From positions 62,001 to 126,000 of the forward strand of contig JAABRR010000002.1 in assembly GCA_011390785.1 (NCBI GenBank): a stretch of 64,000 nt of DNA. The letters run 5' to 3'. Below, piece by piece: positions 1-8,792 of the stretch. How positions within the stretch are numbered: position 1 is the stretch's first letter; every line of letters begins with the position of its first letter. Under the pieces are notes generated by a model. That model worked only from the letters and a program-made list of their open reading frames with translations. It searched no databases and was not told the origin of the DNA. The DNA comes from Sphingobacteriia bacterium (GTDB lineage: Bacteria > Bacteroidota > Bacteroidia > Bacteroidales > UBA7960). A program made the position numbers and the translations under genes.

Positions 1-832
1 TTTGCATTAACACCTCAGTATAGGTTTTAAAAAGTGCATTAAATGATGGGATTACATTTTCCCATGAAAACATTTTGGTGCGGGCAAAAGTAAAAATTAA
101 AAGGTTCTTAGCTATTACCCATAGTAAAACACCACCGGCAGCACCTCCAAAGTTTAACCATATGCTTTTTAACAGAGCTTTTTTGGAGATTTGTTTTTGC
201 CAAAAGGCAATTGTCATAGCGCCCAACCAGGGTAAAAGAAACATTATAAGAAGAATTCGATTGCTGAAAACCCCCAAAACCCCCATGATAACTATAATCG
301 TAGCGGTTGATTTTTTTGGTAGCTGATAATAAGAAAGATTGGCTGCAGCCAAAAGAAAAAACACAATAAAAGAACCAAAATGATAGGGGTGGATAAACAG
401 ACTGGTAATATAAGGATCGTTTCTAATAATGGCATCGATAAACAACAAGTTGATCAATACTAAACCTGGAACATGCCAATGCATGAGTAATGAAGGTCTA
501 AGGGTTTTGTAGAGCCAGTAAACAGATCCAAAAAACAGAGAGTATTGCAGTAAGCCATGAATAACGTTGCTTACAAAAGGATTTTGATTAATAATAAATG
601 CCAATAAATAGAGAATAGCATTGGGAAAAAGGTTAAAAACCGTATTCAAATCCCATCCGTAAAGCGTGTTCCCATCAATAAGTAAATCCTGGTAGAGAAT
701 CTGAAAGAAGAGAGAATCTGAATTGATCAAAGGGAAAATATATCGAAGCTCAACCGACGCAGTGGCTGCCCCTAAAACTATAAGGCCTAGCAGTGACGTC
801 CCCCAAAACAAGGCTTTTTGAAATCTTTTCAT
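1..832 (-). CDS. Polytopic membrane protein, 3' end outside the window
   Basis: Reading the minus strand from the ATG at 832 gives 277 codons without a stop to the window edge, so the C-terminus is missing. The protein starts MKRFQKALFWG and is rich in hydrophobic segments: one at the N-terminus (about residues 8-25), then several more separated by short loops, at least six in the part visible. Motifs such as RYIFPLINSD and DGNTLYGWDLN resemble the periplasmic first loop of large membrane proteins of the glycosyltransferase or YfhO type, but I see no diagnostic catalytic motif, so no function is given. A short plus-strand frame at 75-326 lies inside it and is a shadow. About 180 bp of non-coding DNA separates it from recO, so it probably has its own promoter. 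Confidence 0.75.
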   Translation of the reverse strand, partial: MKRFQKALFWGTSLLGLIVLGAATASVELRYIFPLINSDSLFFQILYQDLLIDGNTLYGWDLNTVFNLFPNAILYLLAFIINQNPFVSNVIHGLLQYSLFFGSVYWLYKTLRPSLLMHWHVPGLVLINLLFIDAIIRNDPYITSLFIHPYHFGSFIVFFLLAAANLSYYQLPKKSTATIIVIMGVLGVFSNRILLIMFLLPWLGAMTIAFWQKQISKKALLKSIWLNFGGAAGGVLLWVIAKNLLIFTFARTKMFSWENVIPSFNALFKTYTEVLMQ

Positions 833-1009
833 TTTCCTTTTTCGTATTCGCAGTTAAAAGTTATTATAAAACAGAAGTTACAACGCAGCGAAGATATTTA
901 CAATTCCTTCGATAAGGTTAATCGATTATTTAAACTTAGGTAGCAACTGTATAAAAAAATGCAAAGTAACTAAATTAGTTTTAATTTTTTTGCTAAGAAT
1001 TTGGATTAC

Positions 1010-1738
1010 CTAATGGAAAACTGCATCTAAAATTGGATATGATTTTATTTCTCTAAACCCTTCCAAATGCAAACGGTAGTAATCTATTAGTCGGGGCAAA
1101 AGCGTTTTTTTTACACTTTGCGGTATATTTATTATTTCGTCATCTTTGGTAGGCTTTTTAAGCGAAATTTGATATAAATAATAGCTTGGATCCTTTTCAA
1201 GGCTATAGCCTCCAATATCGCGAGTTGCCTGATATATACCTTCGCGAAGATTAAAATACTGATTTGTTGCTGAATAATTTTCTCCTGGGCTGAAACCCAA
1301 AAACCGGCTCAGTTGTATCAAAAACCGAATATGAAACAAAGAAATATTTTTTTCTGCTGCATCAAGTTCAACTATTGAATTGGCGATAAAATCAAAAGCA
1401 TCTGCTTGTGGTTCCTGATGTTTGAATGCATTGAGCAATACCTCGCTTAAGAAAATAGCCAGAGATGTCTTCCTTATATCTGCCGAAAGGTATGGGAGGT
1501 TTTGAGTAAGACGAATTTCTTTGATTCTTTGCAGGCCTGACCGCTCCTTGTGATAAACCACCATCTCAACAAGATGGAAGGGTTGAAAGATGTTGGCCTT
1601 TAATCGTGACTTGCTCTTTCTGATTCCCGGTATCAGGTAAGCTTGTAAACCCATCTGTCGGGTCAGAATTCTTACAATCAGTGATGTGTCGCTGTATTTG
1701 AATCCGTGAAGTACTATGCCTTGTGTGCTGTGAAGCAT
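1010..1738 (-). CDS. recO: DNA repair protein RecO
   Basis: A 242-residue protein of normal RecO length. It starts with the family's typical N-terminal OB-fold strand (TQGIVLHGFKYSDTSLIVRILT), followed by GLQAYLIPGIRKSKSR. The helical C-terminal half contains FLIQLSRFLGFSP. RecO works with RecF and RecR to load RecA onto SSB-coated single-stranded DNA in gap repair. This copy has no cysteine at all, so the zinc-binding site found in some RecO proteins is absent. It lies 34 bp downstream of porZ on the same strand, with no visible terminator between them, so the two are probably co-transcribed. Confidence 0.93.
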   Translation of the reverse strand: MLHSTQGIVLHGFKYSDTSLIVRILTRQMGLQAYLIPGIRKSKSRLKANIFQPFHLVEMVVYHKERSGLQRIKEIRLTQNLPYLSADIRKTSLAIFLSEVLLNAFKHQEPQADAFDFIANSIVELDAAEKNISLFHIRFLIQLSRFLGFSPGENYSATNQYFNLREGIYQATRDIGGYSLEKDPSYYLYQISLKKPTKDDEIINIPQSVKKTLLPRLIDYYRLHLEGFREIKSYPILDAVFH

Positions 1739-1772
1739 AATTTGGAAGCCTGCTGATTAGTAGTAAAGAGAA

Positions 1773-4121
1773 TCATTGCATAAAGAGTATCTTGGTTACC
1801 ATGGTTTCTTCACCATCAGGATTGGTAGAAAAAACCAGATATACGCCGGATGATGGTTTTTTGCCAAAAAGACCGTAGCCATCCCAAATAAATTGTCCAC
1901 CTTCGGCAAAGCCATCGTAAACAAGGTTTCCGGCAATGTCGGTAATTTTAACTCTTGCATTGGTAACCAGCCCTTTTATGGCAATGTATCCGTTGTAACC
2001 TGGCCTTACAGGATTGGGGAAAGCATATACATCTGTATGTTGTGCCTGGCCTTCGGTGGCAAAACCACGATAGGAAACCAGTCCTCTATCGGTGGCAAAA
2101 AATACTTCTCCGGTTTGGGCATCTACCGAAATGTCAAGAATATTATTGGATGGCAATGGACTGTTGTTACGGGTAAAATGCTTTACGGTTTCTCGTCCAT
2201 CAGATGATAAAAGGAAAGCTCCTGAAGAAAATGTTCCAAACCATTTTTTGTTTGAACCATCCACGAAGATGGTATTTATTGTTTCATTTTCGAAAAGTCG
2301 GCCGGCAAATCCATCTTCCACTACAATTATGGATTGCGCATCAAAGGCCTGCCCGCGTAAAGCTGCCTGTGGTGAATAAAAAACCACCACCCCTTCGTTG
2401 GTTCCTGCCCAGATATAACCGTCTTTATCTTTTGCCAGGGCGGTAACCCTGCTACTGGGTAGAGAGCCGTTTCCTTCCTGGGTGCCTAATTTGCGAATGT
2501 CAAATGATTGGTTATTATCTAATGTAGCTTCTTTGAAAACAAGAATACCTCCGCTCCGGGGCATGGCAACCCATTTCTGGTCGCTGTTGTCAACAATAAC
2601 TCTCCCCAAAGATTCGCTTGAACCCACATTTCCGTTATGCGGGTATGACATCCATGTTCCGTCAGTCTTTAAAACCGAGAGAAAATGATCAGCATCGGAG
2701 TTACTCACCCAAAGGTTGCCTTGGCTATCGTAGGCTGATCCTCCAACTCTTATAATATCATCCACTCCGCTACGCTTTTGCAAGGAGCTGTTTTCTTCGT
2801 TGTATAGCTCAATTAGCCCATCATTAGCATCAAATTCTGCGATACCGCCTGAAAAAGCTGAGAAGTAAGCCCTGTTGGGGTTACCCCATTTGGGTGTTAC
2901 CTGGTGAAAGTCTCTTACACGGTTTATCTCCGGGTATTGAAATCTGTTGAAAACATTCCAGCTGCCATCATATAGCACATAAACTCCACGGTCGTTGAAT
3001 GTATTGGCCCAGCCTCCTATAATGCCACCTGGGGCCAGCCATAGGGTAGATCCCTGATGTGCCAGTCCAAAAGAATGGTTGCTCGATGGGCCGTCAGGAA
3101 AGATAAATTCGAAATTTCCTTCCAGGTTGCCCTTCATCAGGCCCCAGCTTCTGTCGGCACCCCACCAGTTTAGGTCTTCATCAAGCAAAATATCGTTGGC
3201 ATTAGCCACCCTGCCTGCATATACGGTTAATCGTTTTACTGGTTCCCCGTCTTCATCAAATGCATCGATACTTCCAATAGAGCTGGAAATAAGGTATCCA
3301 TATTGAGACTTTAGATTTGTTTTTGGAGCGAAAAAGCCTTCTTCCGCATAAGGATTAAAGACTTCCCAGGTATTGTTTATGTAACGATAAAGCGTATCTG
3401 AACCGGAAAGGCTGCGGTTGGCATAAACAGTATTGTTGTGGCTAAGAACAAAATTTGTTTTACCCGCCGGAAATCCATCTATAGCCAACCAGTATTGAAA
3501 ATCAGCAAAGTTGGGTGCATTGGCTTCCGCTCTTAACAATCCTGCTTCGGTAGCTGCATACAGGTAGTCATCGGTTTTTAATACGTCAAATACATTTACC
3601 ATGCTGCCTTCGGGCCCAATAAACCAGGTGTCGAGAATAACAAATAAATCAAGATCGAGAATTACAATGCCAAAATCGCAGGAAAGGTAAGCTCGTGATT
3701 GGTCGATAAAAATATTGTTTATCTTTTTTGATCCGAGAATATTCGCTTGTTTAATATCTGAAACAGTATAAAAGTTGCCTTTTGATAGTACATCAATCCC
3801 TCCATCTTCGTAGCCCATTAATAGAAGGTCCTTTTCTTTTGAGTATTTAATTACATTGATTCCAAAATCACTTAATCCGCTTACTTTGTCATAAACTCTT
3901 ATGCTGTTGTATTCCTTATCGTATTCCATTAATCCATAGGGGGTTGCGGCATAAATGAATCCGGGTTTTTCATCCAGAGACACAATGGTTCTTTTTGGTA
4001 AATGATGCCGCCATTGACCAATAGCTATTTCCTGTGAATAGATATGGCCGGAAATAGTGATAGTGAAAACAACAAAAGCAAGCAACCGTATGGTTTTGCT
4101 GGTGAGTGGAATTATAACCAT
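1773..4121 (-). CDS. porZ: T9SS component PorZ (double beta-propeller with sorting domain)
   Basis: A 782-residue secreted protein, close to the length of Porphyromonas PorZ. A signal peptide ends near residue 30 (GHIYSQ) and the mature protein begins EIAIGQWRHHLP, typical of PorZ. Residues about 35-690 contain repeated two-component-regulator-type propeller blades, for example IYAATPYGLMEYD, YLYAATEAGLLRA and IWAGTNEGVVVF. The last ~85 residues form a T9SS sorting domain (YAFPNPVRPGYNGYI, then SGVYLVFST and MVTKILFMQ). In the known system PorZ acts at the cell surface with the sortase PorU, PorV and PorQ to attach cargo to A-LPS. Other propeller proteins of this type exist, but length, N-terminus and CTD favour PorZ. 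It precedes recO. Confidence 0.85.
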   Translation of the reverse strand: MVIIPLTSKTIRLLAFVVFTITISGHIYSQEIAIGQWRHHLPKRTIVSLDEKPGFIYAATPYGLMEYDKEYNSIRVYDKVSGLSDFGINVIKYSKEKDLLLMGYEDGGIDVLSKGNFYTVSDIKQANILGSKKINNIFIDQSRAYLSCDFGIVILDLDLFVILDTWFIGPEGSMVNVFDVLKTDDYLYAATEAGLLRAEANAPNFADFQYWLAIDGFPAGKTNFVLSHNNTVYANRSLSGSDTLYRYINNTWEVFNPYAEEGFFAPKTNLKSQYGYLISSSIGSIDAFDEDGEPVKRLTVYAGRVANANDILLDEDLNWWGADRSWGLMKGNLEGNFEFIFPDGPSSNHSFGLAHQGSTLWLAPGGIIGGWANTFNDRGVYVLYDGSWNVFNRFQYPEINRVRDFHQVTPKWGNPNRAYFSAFSGGIAEFDANDGLIELYNEENSSLQKRSGVDDIIRVGGSAYDSQGNLWVSNSDADHFLSVLKTDGTWMSYPHNGNVGSSESLGRVIVDNSDQKWVAMPRSGGILVFKEATLDNNQSFDIRKLGTQEGNGSLPSSRVTALAKDKDGYIWAGTNEGVVVFYSPQAALRGQAFDAQSIIVVEDGFAGRLFENETINTIFVDGSNKKWFGTFSSGAFLLSSDGRETVKHFTRNNSPLPSNNILDISVDAQTGEVFFATDRGLVSYRGFATEGQAQHTDVYAFPNPVRPGYNGYIAIKGLVTNARVKITDIAGNLVYDGFAEGGQFIWDGYGLFGKKPSSGVYLVFSTNPDGEETMVTKILFMQ

Positions 4122-4161
4122 AACAATTTTTTCTGAAAGGTAATTAAACTACTGATTACAA

Positions 4162-4185
4162 ACAATAAAAGCTCTTTTTTATTGT
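4162..4185 (-). terminator. AT-rich hairpin between thioesterase gene and porZ
   Basis: Arms ACAATAAAA (4162-4170) and TTTTATTGT (4177-4185) pair over 9 bp around a 6-nt loop. It lies about 100 nt past the thioesterase stop and upstream of porZ. The stem has almost no GC, so a terminator role is uncertain. Confidence 0.3.
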
Positions 4186-4283
4186 ATAACCCATTAATGA
4201 GTAGAGTTTAAATCTTTTGCGTAAAGAAATATTGCATATGCCGGATTATTAATTTATAACAACAAACCAAAAGAAGGAAAGAT

Positions 4284-4697
4284 TTATTCTCCAAGAAAAA
4301 ATTTCCTTATTTCATCGGTAACCCGCACTGGGCGATGGGTTTTGGCATCGAGCATACACCAGGTGGTTTTCGATTCTACCAATAACTGCATATCTGCTTC
4401 TCTGAATATTTGCACTTTACGTACGGAACTTACTCTTTCGGCATTTAGCACCCAGGTTTTAATGTGGATTTTGTCGCCGAGTTTTCCCGGTTTTCGGTAA
4501 TCTATTTCATGCCTTACTATAACCCATACAAAGTCTTTTTGAACATTCTTTGGTGCAACAGCGCTCCAATGTTTAACCGCGGCATCCTGTATCCATTGCA
4601 CATAAACCACATTGTTAACATGGTTCAGTTGATCAATATCTGATTCTTGAACATGAAATTCGTAAGAATAAGTAAGGTCAATTTCTTTAGCACTCAT
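4284..4697 (-). CDS. Acyl-CoA thioesterase, 4HBT hotdog family
   Basis: A 137-residue single-domain hotdog protein. The N-terminal region FHVQESDIDQLNHVNNVVYVQW carries the catalytic-type Asp followed by HVNN of YbgC/FadM-like thioesterases. HEIDYRKPGKLGDKIHIKTWV is the family's central strand region. Members hydrolyse acyl-CoA thioesters in the cytoplasm; the substrate cannot be read from the sequence. It is 15 bp downstream of the 512-residue membrane protein gene on the same strand, so the two are probably co-transcribed. Confidence 0.85.
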   Translation of the reverse strand: MSAKEIDLTYSYEFHVQESDIDQLNHVNNVVYVQWIQDAAVKHWSAVAPKNVQKDFVWVIVRHEIDYRKPGKLGDKIHIKTWVLNAERVSSVRKVQIFREADMQLLVESKTTWCMLDAKTHRPVRVTDEIRKFFLGE

Positions 4698-4712
4698 AAC
4701 AAGAATAATTTT

Positions 4713-6251
4713 TTAGAAAAACAGGGCATACAAAATCCCCAGAAGTCCAATGGATGCAAGAATAATAACAATTTTTACGGGCATTACACCATTATTTTCA
4801 GCAGTTTTTCCAAAAATACCAAATACCAATGGATGCACCAGGAAGGGCATGGCAAATACGAAGGCAATCAGTCCTGCTGCTTGTTCACCAAACATACCCC
4901 CCTGGATAGCAGCAAACAACCCAAAGTGAGAAATAGCAGAAGAATTGGCCATTACGGAATCGTTGAGCGACATTCCTCCTAGATTAAGTATCAACAATCC
5001 CCCGAATACAGCAACCAATTGCCAGCCCAAAGAGAATAACATCAAACCCTTAATTTCTTTGGCATCTTTGTTATTTGCTTTTCTCAGGATATTTAAAGAA
5101 ATCCAGGTAAAAACAATGCCTGATGCCACAATAATCAGGGTATAAGGAATTAGTAAAGTATCTGTAGTTGCACTGGCTGCCAGTATGGAAAAAACAAAAA
5201 TATGCCCAATAAACGGAATGTTGATCATAATAGGAGCTCTTATCTGGGCTTCGGGGCCAAGGTCGCCGGCTGTGCATGCACCGGTAAGTCCCGAGTGACT
5301 TAATGAACCTGCCATACCGGGTGCAAGATTTCGGATATTATTAGCCTTTCCAAGTAAAATAAGCAAAGCCAACCCTCCAAACATCCAAAGCAGTTGACCG
5401 AAGAATCCAAAAGAAAGCACTGCTGTCATTCCGGTAAGTGAAAAAGCCTCAGCAATACGCGAACCACCCACCATAAAGTTGGCTGCTAAAACAACGGGAA
5501 TCCCGGCAAACAACAAGGAGCGGATGGTGGGCCCAAACTTCCATCGCGAAAAGATCATTCCCATAGTAACGGATAGAATCATGGCAAAGAATATTTCTGG
5601 CAAGGCAATAACAGGACGTATCCATTGGGCAATATGCCATGATATGATCAGAATGCCAAGAATTACGGCAGTTTCAATTATTCCTTTGCGAATGTAAACG
5701 GGTTTATTGGTTATTCTGGCACGATAGTCAATTAGAATGATGGATCCTACCAATCCCAGGTAACCCAAAAGTGGGTAGAAGTCATCTAGGGGTTCATCGG
5801 TATGATAGCCTATGATTACCCGCTTCATAGATTCTATGCCTATGAGTACAAAAAAGGATCGGATCAGAAACATAAACTGGGTAAACTTGGTGCCCAGGAA
5901 CATTTCTTCATCTGATGGTACTACGATGTCTTTTTTATCGATCTCCTGATTCGAAATGATTTTCTTAATTTCTTGCCCACCTACAAAAAAGGATGCTATC
6001 AAAGCCGTAATAGTTACTTTACTGGTAAAATCCACTATAGGGAATTCCGCCAAACCCGGTGTCGCCATGCCTGTGCTTACCAGTACATATCCCATTATTA
6101 ACCCAAATACTACGATAATGAGTATGGGAGAATATCTTGTACCAGCTACAAAGGTTCGGGAAACCAGAACCATGGATATAACCAGTAAGAAAGTTAGCCA
6201 AAACTGGTTTAATATATATGTATTGGCCATTTGAATCGTAAAGTTTTCCAT
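4713..6251 (-). CDS. Polytopic inner-membrane protein of unknown function (transporter-like)
   Basis: A 512-residue protein with roughly 12-13 hydrophobic segments spread over its full length. It has a cytoplasmic-looking polar stretch near residues 95-115 (IKKIISNQEIDKKD) and a conserved-looking polar loop between membrane segments, NNIRNLAPGMAGSLSHSGLTG followed by CTAGDLGPEAQIRAP, rich in Gly, Ser and charged residues as in transporter substrate sites. I do not recognise the family; a secondary transporter is an inference from topology only. Translation could start at Met1 or Met8, and there is no clear ribosome binding site. A perfect promoter-type box lies about 180 nt upstream, giving a long leader. 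Confidence 0.7.
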   Translation of the reverse strand: MENFTIQMANTYILNQFWLTFLLVISMVLVSRTFVAGTRYSPILIIVVFGLIMGYVLVSTGMATPGLAEFPIVDFTSKVTITALIASFFVGGQEIKKIISNQEIDKKDIVVPSDEEMFLGTKFTQFMFLIRSFFVLIGIESMKRVIIGYHTDEPLDDFYPLLGYLGLVGSIILIDYRARITNKPVYIRKGIIETAVILGILIISWHIAQWIRPVIALPEIFFAMILSVTMGMIFSRWKFGPTIRSLLFAGIPVVLAANFMVGGSRIAEAFSLTGMTAVLSFGFFGQLLWMFGGLALLILLGKANNIRNLAPGMAGSLSHSGLTGACTAGDLGPEAQIRAPIMINIPFIGHIFVFSILAASATTDTLLIPYTLIIVASGIVFTWISLNILRKANNKDAKEIKGLMLFSLGWQLVAVFGGLLILNLGGMSLNDSVMANSSAISHFGLFAAIQGGMFGEQAAGLIAFVFAMPFLVHPLVFGIFGKTAENNGVMPVKIVIILASIGLLGILYALFF

Positions 6252-6313
6252 TGTTTTAAGTAAGGATTATGAGTTAATGATGGTCTTGAATCGCTATCCT
6301 GAATAAAGCTTTG

Positions 6314-6361
6314 AAAGTATTGTTATAACTGAATAATAAAGTATTGTTATAACTGAATAAT
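6314..6361. repeat. Perfect 24-bp tandem duplication
   Basis: The 24-bp unit AAAGTATTGTTATAACTGAA (first 20 bases, then TAAT) occurs twice head to tail, at 6314-6337 and 6338-6361, with no mismatches. It lies in the predicted leader of the 512-residue membrane protein, 63 bp upstream of its start codon. Confidence 0.95.
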
Positions 6362-6434
6362 GCTAACTGCCATTAATTTGATTTTTATTTAATGAGACAA
6401 CATAGGTTCATGCTGGTCTTTTATCTGGTTGCGG

Positions 6435-6464
6435 CAAAAATACACTTTTTTGGTGTTTTGCGAA
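6435..6464 (-). promoter_or_regulatory. Bacteroidota-type promoter for the 512-residue membrane protein
   Basis: On the minus strand TATTTTTG (complement of 6435-6442) matches the TAnnTTTG -7 box exactly. A TTCG element (complement of 6461-6464) lies 18 nt upstream, near the expected -33 position. Transcription would begin near 6428, leaving a ~175-nt leader. Confidence 0.5.
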
Positions 6465-6757
6465 GGATTAAATTGGGGAACAGTAGTCCGGGCTAAAGTC
6501 AATTGTTCGATTTAAGTTTTGGTTATAAAAAATTGCTCCTAAATTTTTGTTTCATTGTAATAAATGTAACATTATCAACGTCTTATAACTCCAGTCATCC
6601 TTCAAAGGGTTTTGTGTCCGTTTATGAACAATCTTGTGCGTAGTCGAACAAGGCGATTACAATAAGCATCATCTTTTCTTTCGTTAGATTCTGGTAATCA
6701 GTATTATGTGATGATTGGTCTGATCTTGGATTATTTAAAACAACAAATACAACTGGA

Positions 6758-7465
6758 ATGATACAACTTACAAACATTCATAAATCCTACCAGGTAGGTA
6801 ATAATCCATTACATGTACTAAAGGGAATTGATCTCAATATTCAGGCTGGCGAGCTTGTTTCGGTTATGGGTAGTTCGGGTTCAGGAAAATCGACACTACT
6901 CAATATTTTGGGGATTCTCGATAATTATGACCAGGGTGAGTATGTACTTGATGGGAAACAGATAAAAAAACTCAGTGAAACCAAAGCGGCTTTAATGCGC
7001 AATGAGTATATCGGGTTTGTATTCCAGTCGTTTAACCTCATCTCTTTTAAAAATGCCATGGAAAATGTGGCTTTACCCCTTTACTACAAAAAGGTAAGTC
7101 GCCGCAAACGCAATAAAATTGCCATGGAGTATCTTGATAAGGTGGGTTTACTGGATTGGGCAGAACACATGCCCAATGAATTATCTGGTGGACAAAAACA
7201 AAGAGTTGCCATTGCCCGCTCACTGATTGCACAACCCAGGGTTATCCTTGCCGATGAGCCTACAGGTGCTCTCGACACTACAACATCTTACGAAGTAATG
7301 GAAATTTTGAAGGACATCAATAAGGAAGGGATTACCATTATTATCGTAACACACGAAGATGACATATCACGTATGACCAACAGGGTAATAAAACTGAAGG
7401 ATGGTAATGTCGAAGCTGATTATACACCCGAACCTTTTGAAATACTGTCATCAACGGCATTATAA
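6758..7465 (+). CDS. ABC transporter ATPase, MacB/LolD type
   Basis: A 235-residue nucleotide-binding subunit. All the motifs are visible: Walker A GSSGSGKST (38-46), Q-loop Gln90 in FVFQSFNL, signature LSGGQ (142-146), Walker B VILADE (162-167) followed by PTGALD, and the switch His in IIVTHE near residue 199. Sequence and length fit the MacB/LolD/FtsE-like subfamily that energises FtsX-type permeases. It heads an operon with two permease genes and an adaptor, so it probably drives efflux of a drug, peptide or envelope compound across the inner membrane. The substrate is unknown. Confidence 0.93.
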   Translation: MIQLTNIHKSYQVGNNPLHVLKGIDLNIQAGELVSVMGSSGSGKSTLLNILGILDNYDQGEYVLDGKQIKKLSETKAALMRNEYIGFVFQSFNLISFKNAMENVALPLYYKKVSRRKRNKIAMEYLDKVGLLDWAEHMPNELSGGQKQRVAIARSLIAQPRVILADEPTGALDTTTSYEVMEILKDINKEGITIIIVTHEDDISRMTNRVIKLKDGNVEADYTPEPFEILSSTAL

Positions 7466-7501
7466 GTAACACTTCTAAAGAAAAAATAAAAAACAGGAAT
7501 C

Positions 7502-8737
7502 ATGTTTGATCTGGACAAATGGCAGGAAATCTTCGCCACCATCAAAAAGAATAAACTTCGTACTTTTCTTACCGGTTTTAGCGTGGCCTGGGGTATTTTT
7601 ATGCTAATTATTTTGTTGGGCTCTGGAAAAGGACTGGAAAATGGTTTTGAAAATGAATTCAGAGGATCTGCCAAAAATTCTTTATGGATTTGGACGGGAC
7701 GCACAAGCATGGCACATAATGGAATGAACCCGGGAAGAACCATCAGGTTTACCAATAGCGACTATGATAACTTGAAAAATAATGTGGATTATACTGAGTT
7801 TATTTCCGGACGATTCAACATTTTCTGGGGCAACCAGGTAAGCTACCAAAACGAGACACATCCATTCGGCATAAGAAATGTCCATCCCGACTACCAGAAA
7901 ATAGAAGCACTTACCATTACCAAAGGAAGGTACATCAACCATAAAGACCTTGAGCAACGCAGAAAAGTTACTGTTATCAGTACAACGGTAAGAGACATTT
8001 TATTTAAGCAAGACTCATTGGAGGCCTTGGGTAAATACATTCATGTAAATGGGATTCCCTTTAAGGTGGTTGGTTTTTTTACCGATGAAAGCAACAACGA
8101 CAACAATATGCGATTAATTTATGTGCCGATTTCCACAGCTCAAACCGTTTTTTCGGGTGGCAACCGGCTGCACCAAATATCAATGACTATACATGCCAAC
8201 ACCATCGAAGAGGCACAGCAGGCAGAAAAGGAAATAAGAGGCAGATTGGCAGCCACTCATAACTTTCATGAAGACGATCGACAGGCTATGGGGAGCTGGA
8301 ACAGTTTCGAAAACTATATGCAGATGCAGAGCATTTTTACCGGCATAAGATTGTTTATCTGGATTATTGGTATAGGAACCATCATTGCAGGCATTGTTGG
8401 GGTAAGCAATATTATGATTATTGTAGTAAAGGAGCGTACACGTGAAATCGGTGTGCGCAAAGCCCTTGGCGCCACACCAGCCTCAGTTGTTTCTCTTATC
8501 CTCTTTGAATCGGTTTTGATTACAACATTTGCAGGCTATATTGGCCTGGTGTTGGGGGTGGGTGTTCTGGAGTTAATGTCGGGGATTGAGTCTGATTTTT
8601 TTGCCAACCCCGAAGCAGACTTCGCCATTGCAGTAAGTGCAACGTTACTTTTAATTATTGCCGGGGCATTGGCCGGGTTTGTGCCAGCCCAGAGAGCTTC
8701 ACGGATAAAGCCGATTGATGCTCTGAGAGATGAATAA
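7502..8737 (+). CDS. ABC transporter permease, MacB/FtsX family (first copy)
   Basis: A 411-residue permease. An N-terminal membrane segment (about 22-42) follows MFDLDKWQEIFATIKKNKLR. A large periplasmic MacB-like core spans roughly 45-275, and three C-terminal membrane segments carry GIGTIIAGIVGVSNIMIIVVK and the coupling region ERTREIGVRKALGATPASV. It ends PAQRASRIKPIDALRDE, a typical MacB C-terminus. The next gene is a paralogue with an almost identical first 40 residues. The two permeases probably form a heterodimer with the upstream ATPase, which starts the operon 36 bp before this gene. Confidence 0.92.
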   Translation: MFDLDKWQEIFATIKKNKLRTFLTGFSVAWGIFMLIILLGSGKGLENGFENEFRGSAKNSLWIWTGRTSMAHNGMNPGRTIRFTNSDYDNLKNNVDYTEFISGRFNIFWGNQVSYQNETHPFGIRNVHPDYQKIEALTITKGRYINHKDLEQRRKVTVISTTVRDILFKQDSLEALGKYIHVNGIPFKVVGFFTDESNNDNNMRLIYVPISTAQTVFSGGNRLHQISMTIHANTIEEAQQAEKEIRGRLAATHNFHEDDRQAMGSWNSFENYMQMQSIFTGIRLFIWIIGIGTIIAGIVGVSNIMIIVVKERTREIGVRKALGATPASVVSLILFESVLITTFAGYIGLVLGVGVLELMSGIESDFFANPEADFAIAVSATLLLIIAGALAGFVPAQRASRIKPIDALRDE

Positions 8738-8792
8738 AATATTTTGACCATCAACACAGTGATTGAATTATTGACTTTTAACAACCTAAATA

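Larger units (their letters stand above)
6252..6757. other. Divergent intergenic region, 506 bp
   Basis: This non-coding stretch separates the minus-strand membrane protein from the plus-strand ABC operon. It holds the 24-bp tandem duplication and a minus-strand promoter candidate. I found no perfect TAnnTTTG box for the ABC operon here. The sequence around 6714-6731 (TTGG, then TTGGA) only loosely resembles a sigma-54 -24/-12 site. No open reading frame of interest is visible. Confidence 0.7.

Noticed and set aside
75-326. Plus-strand frame at the left edge
   Set aside because: It is antisense to the membrane protein gene at 1-832, which has better coding character and a proper start.
6714-6731. 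Sigma-54 promoter for the ABC operon
   Set aside because: The sequence has GG and a TTGGA at about the right spacing, but lacks the conserved GC at -12 and most of the -24 box (TGGCAC).
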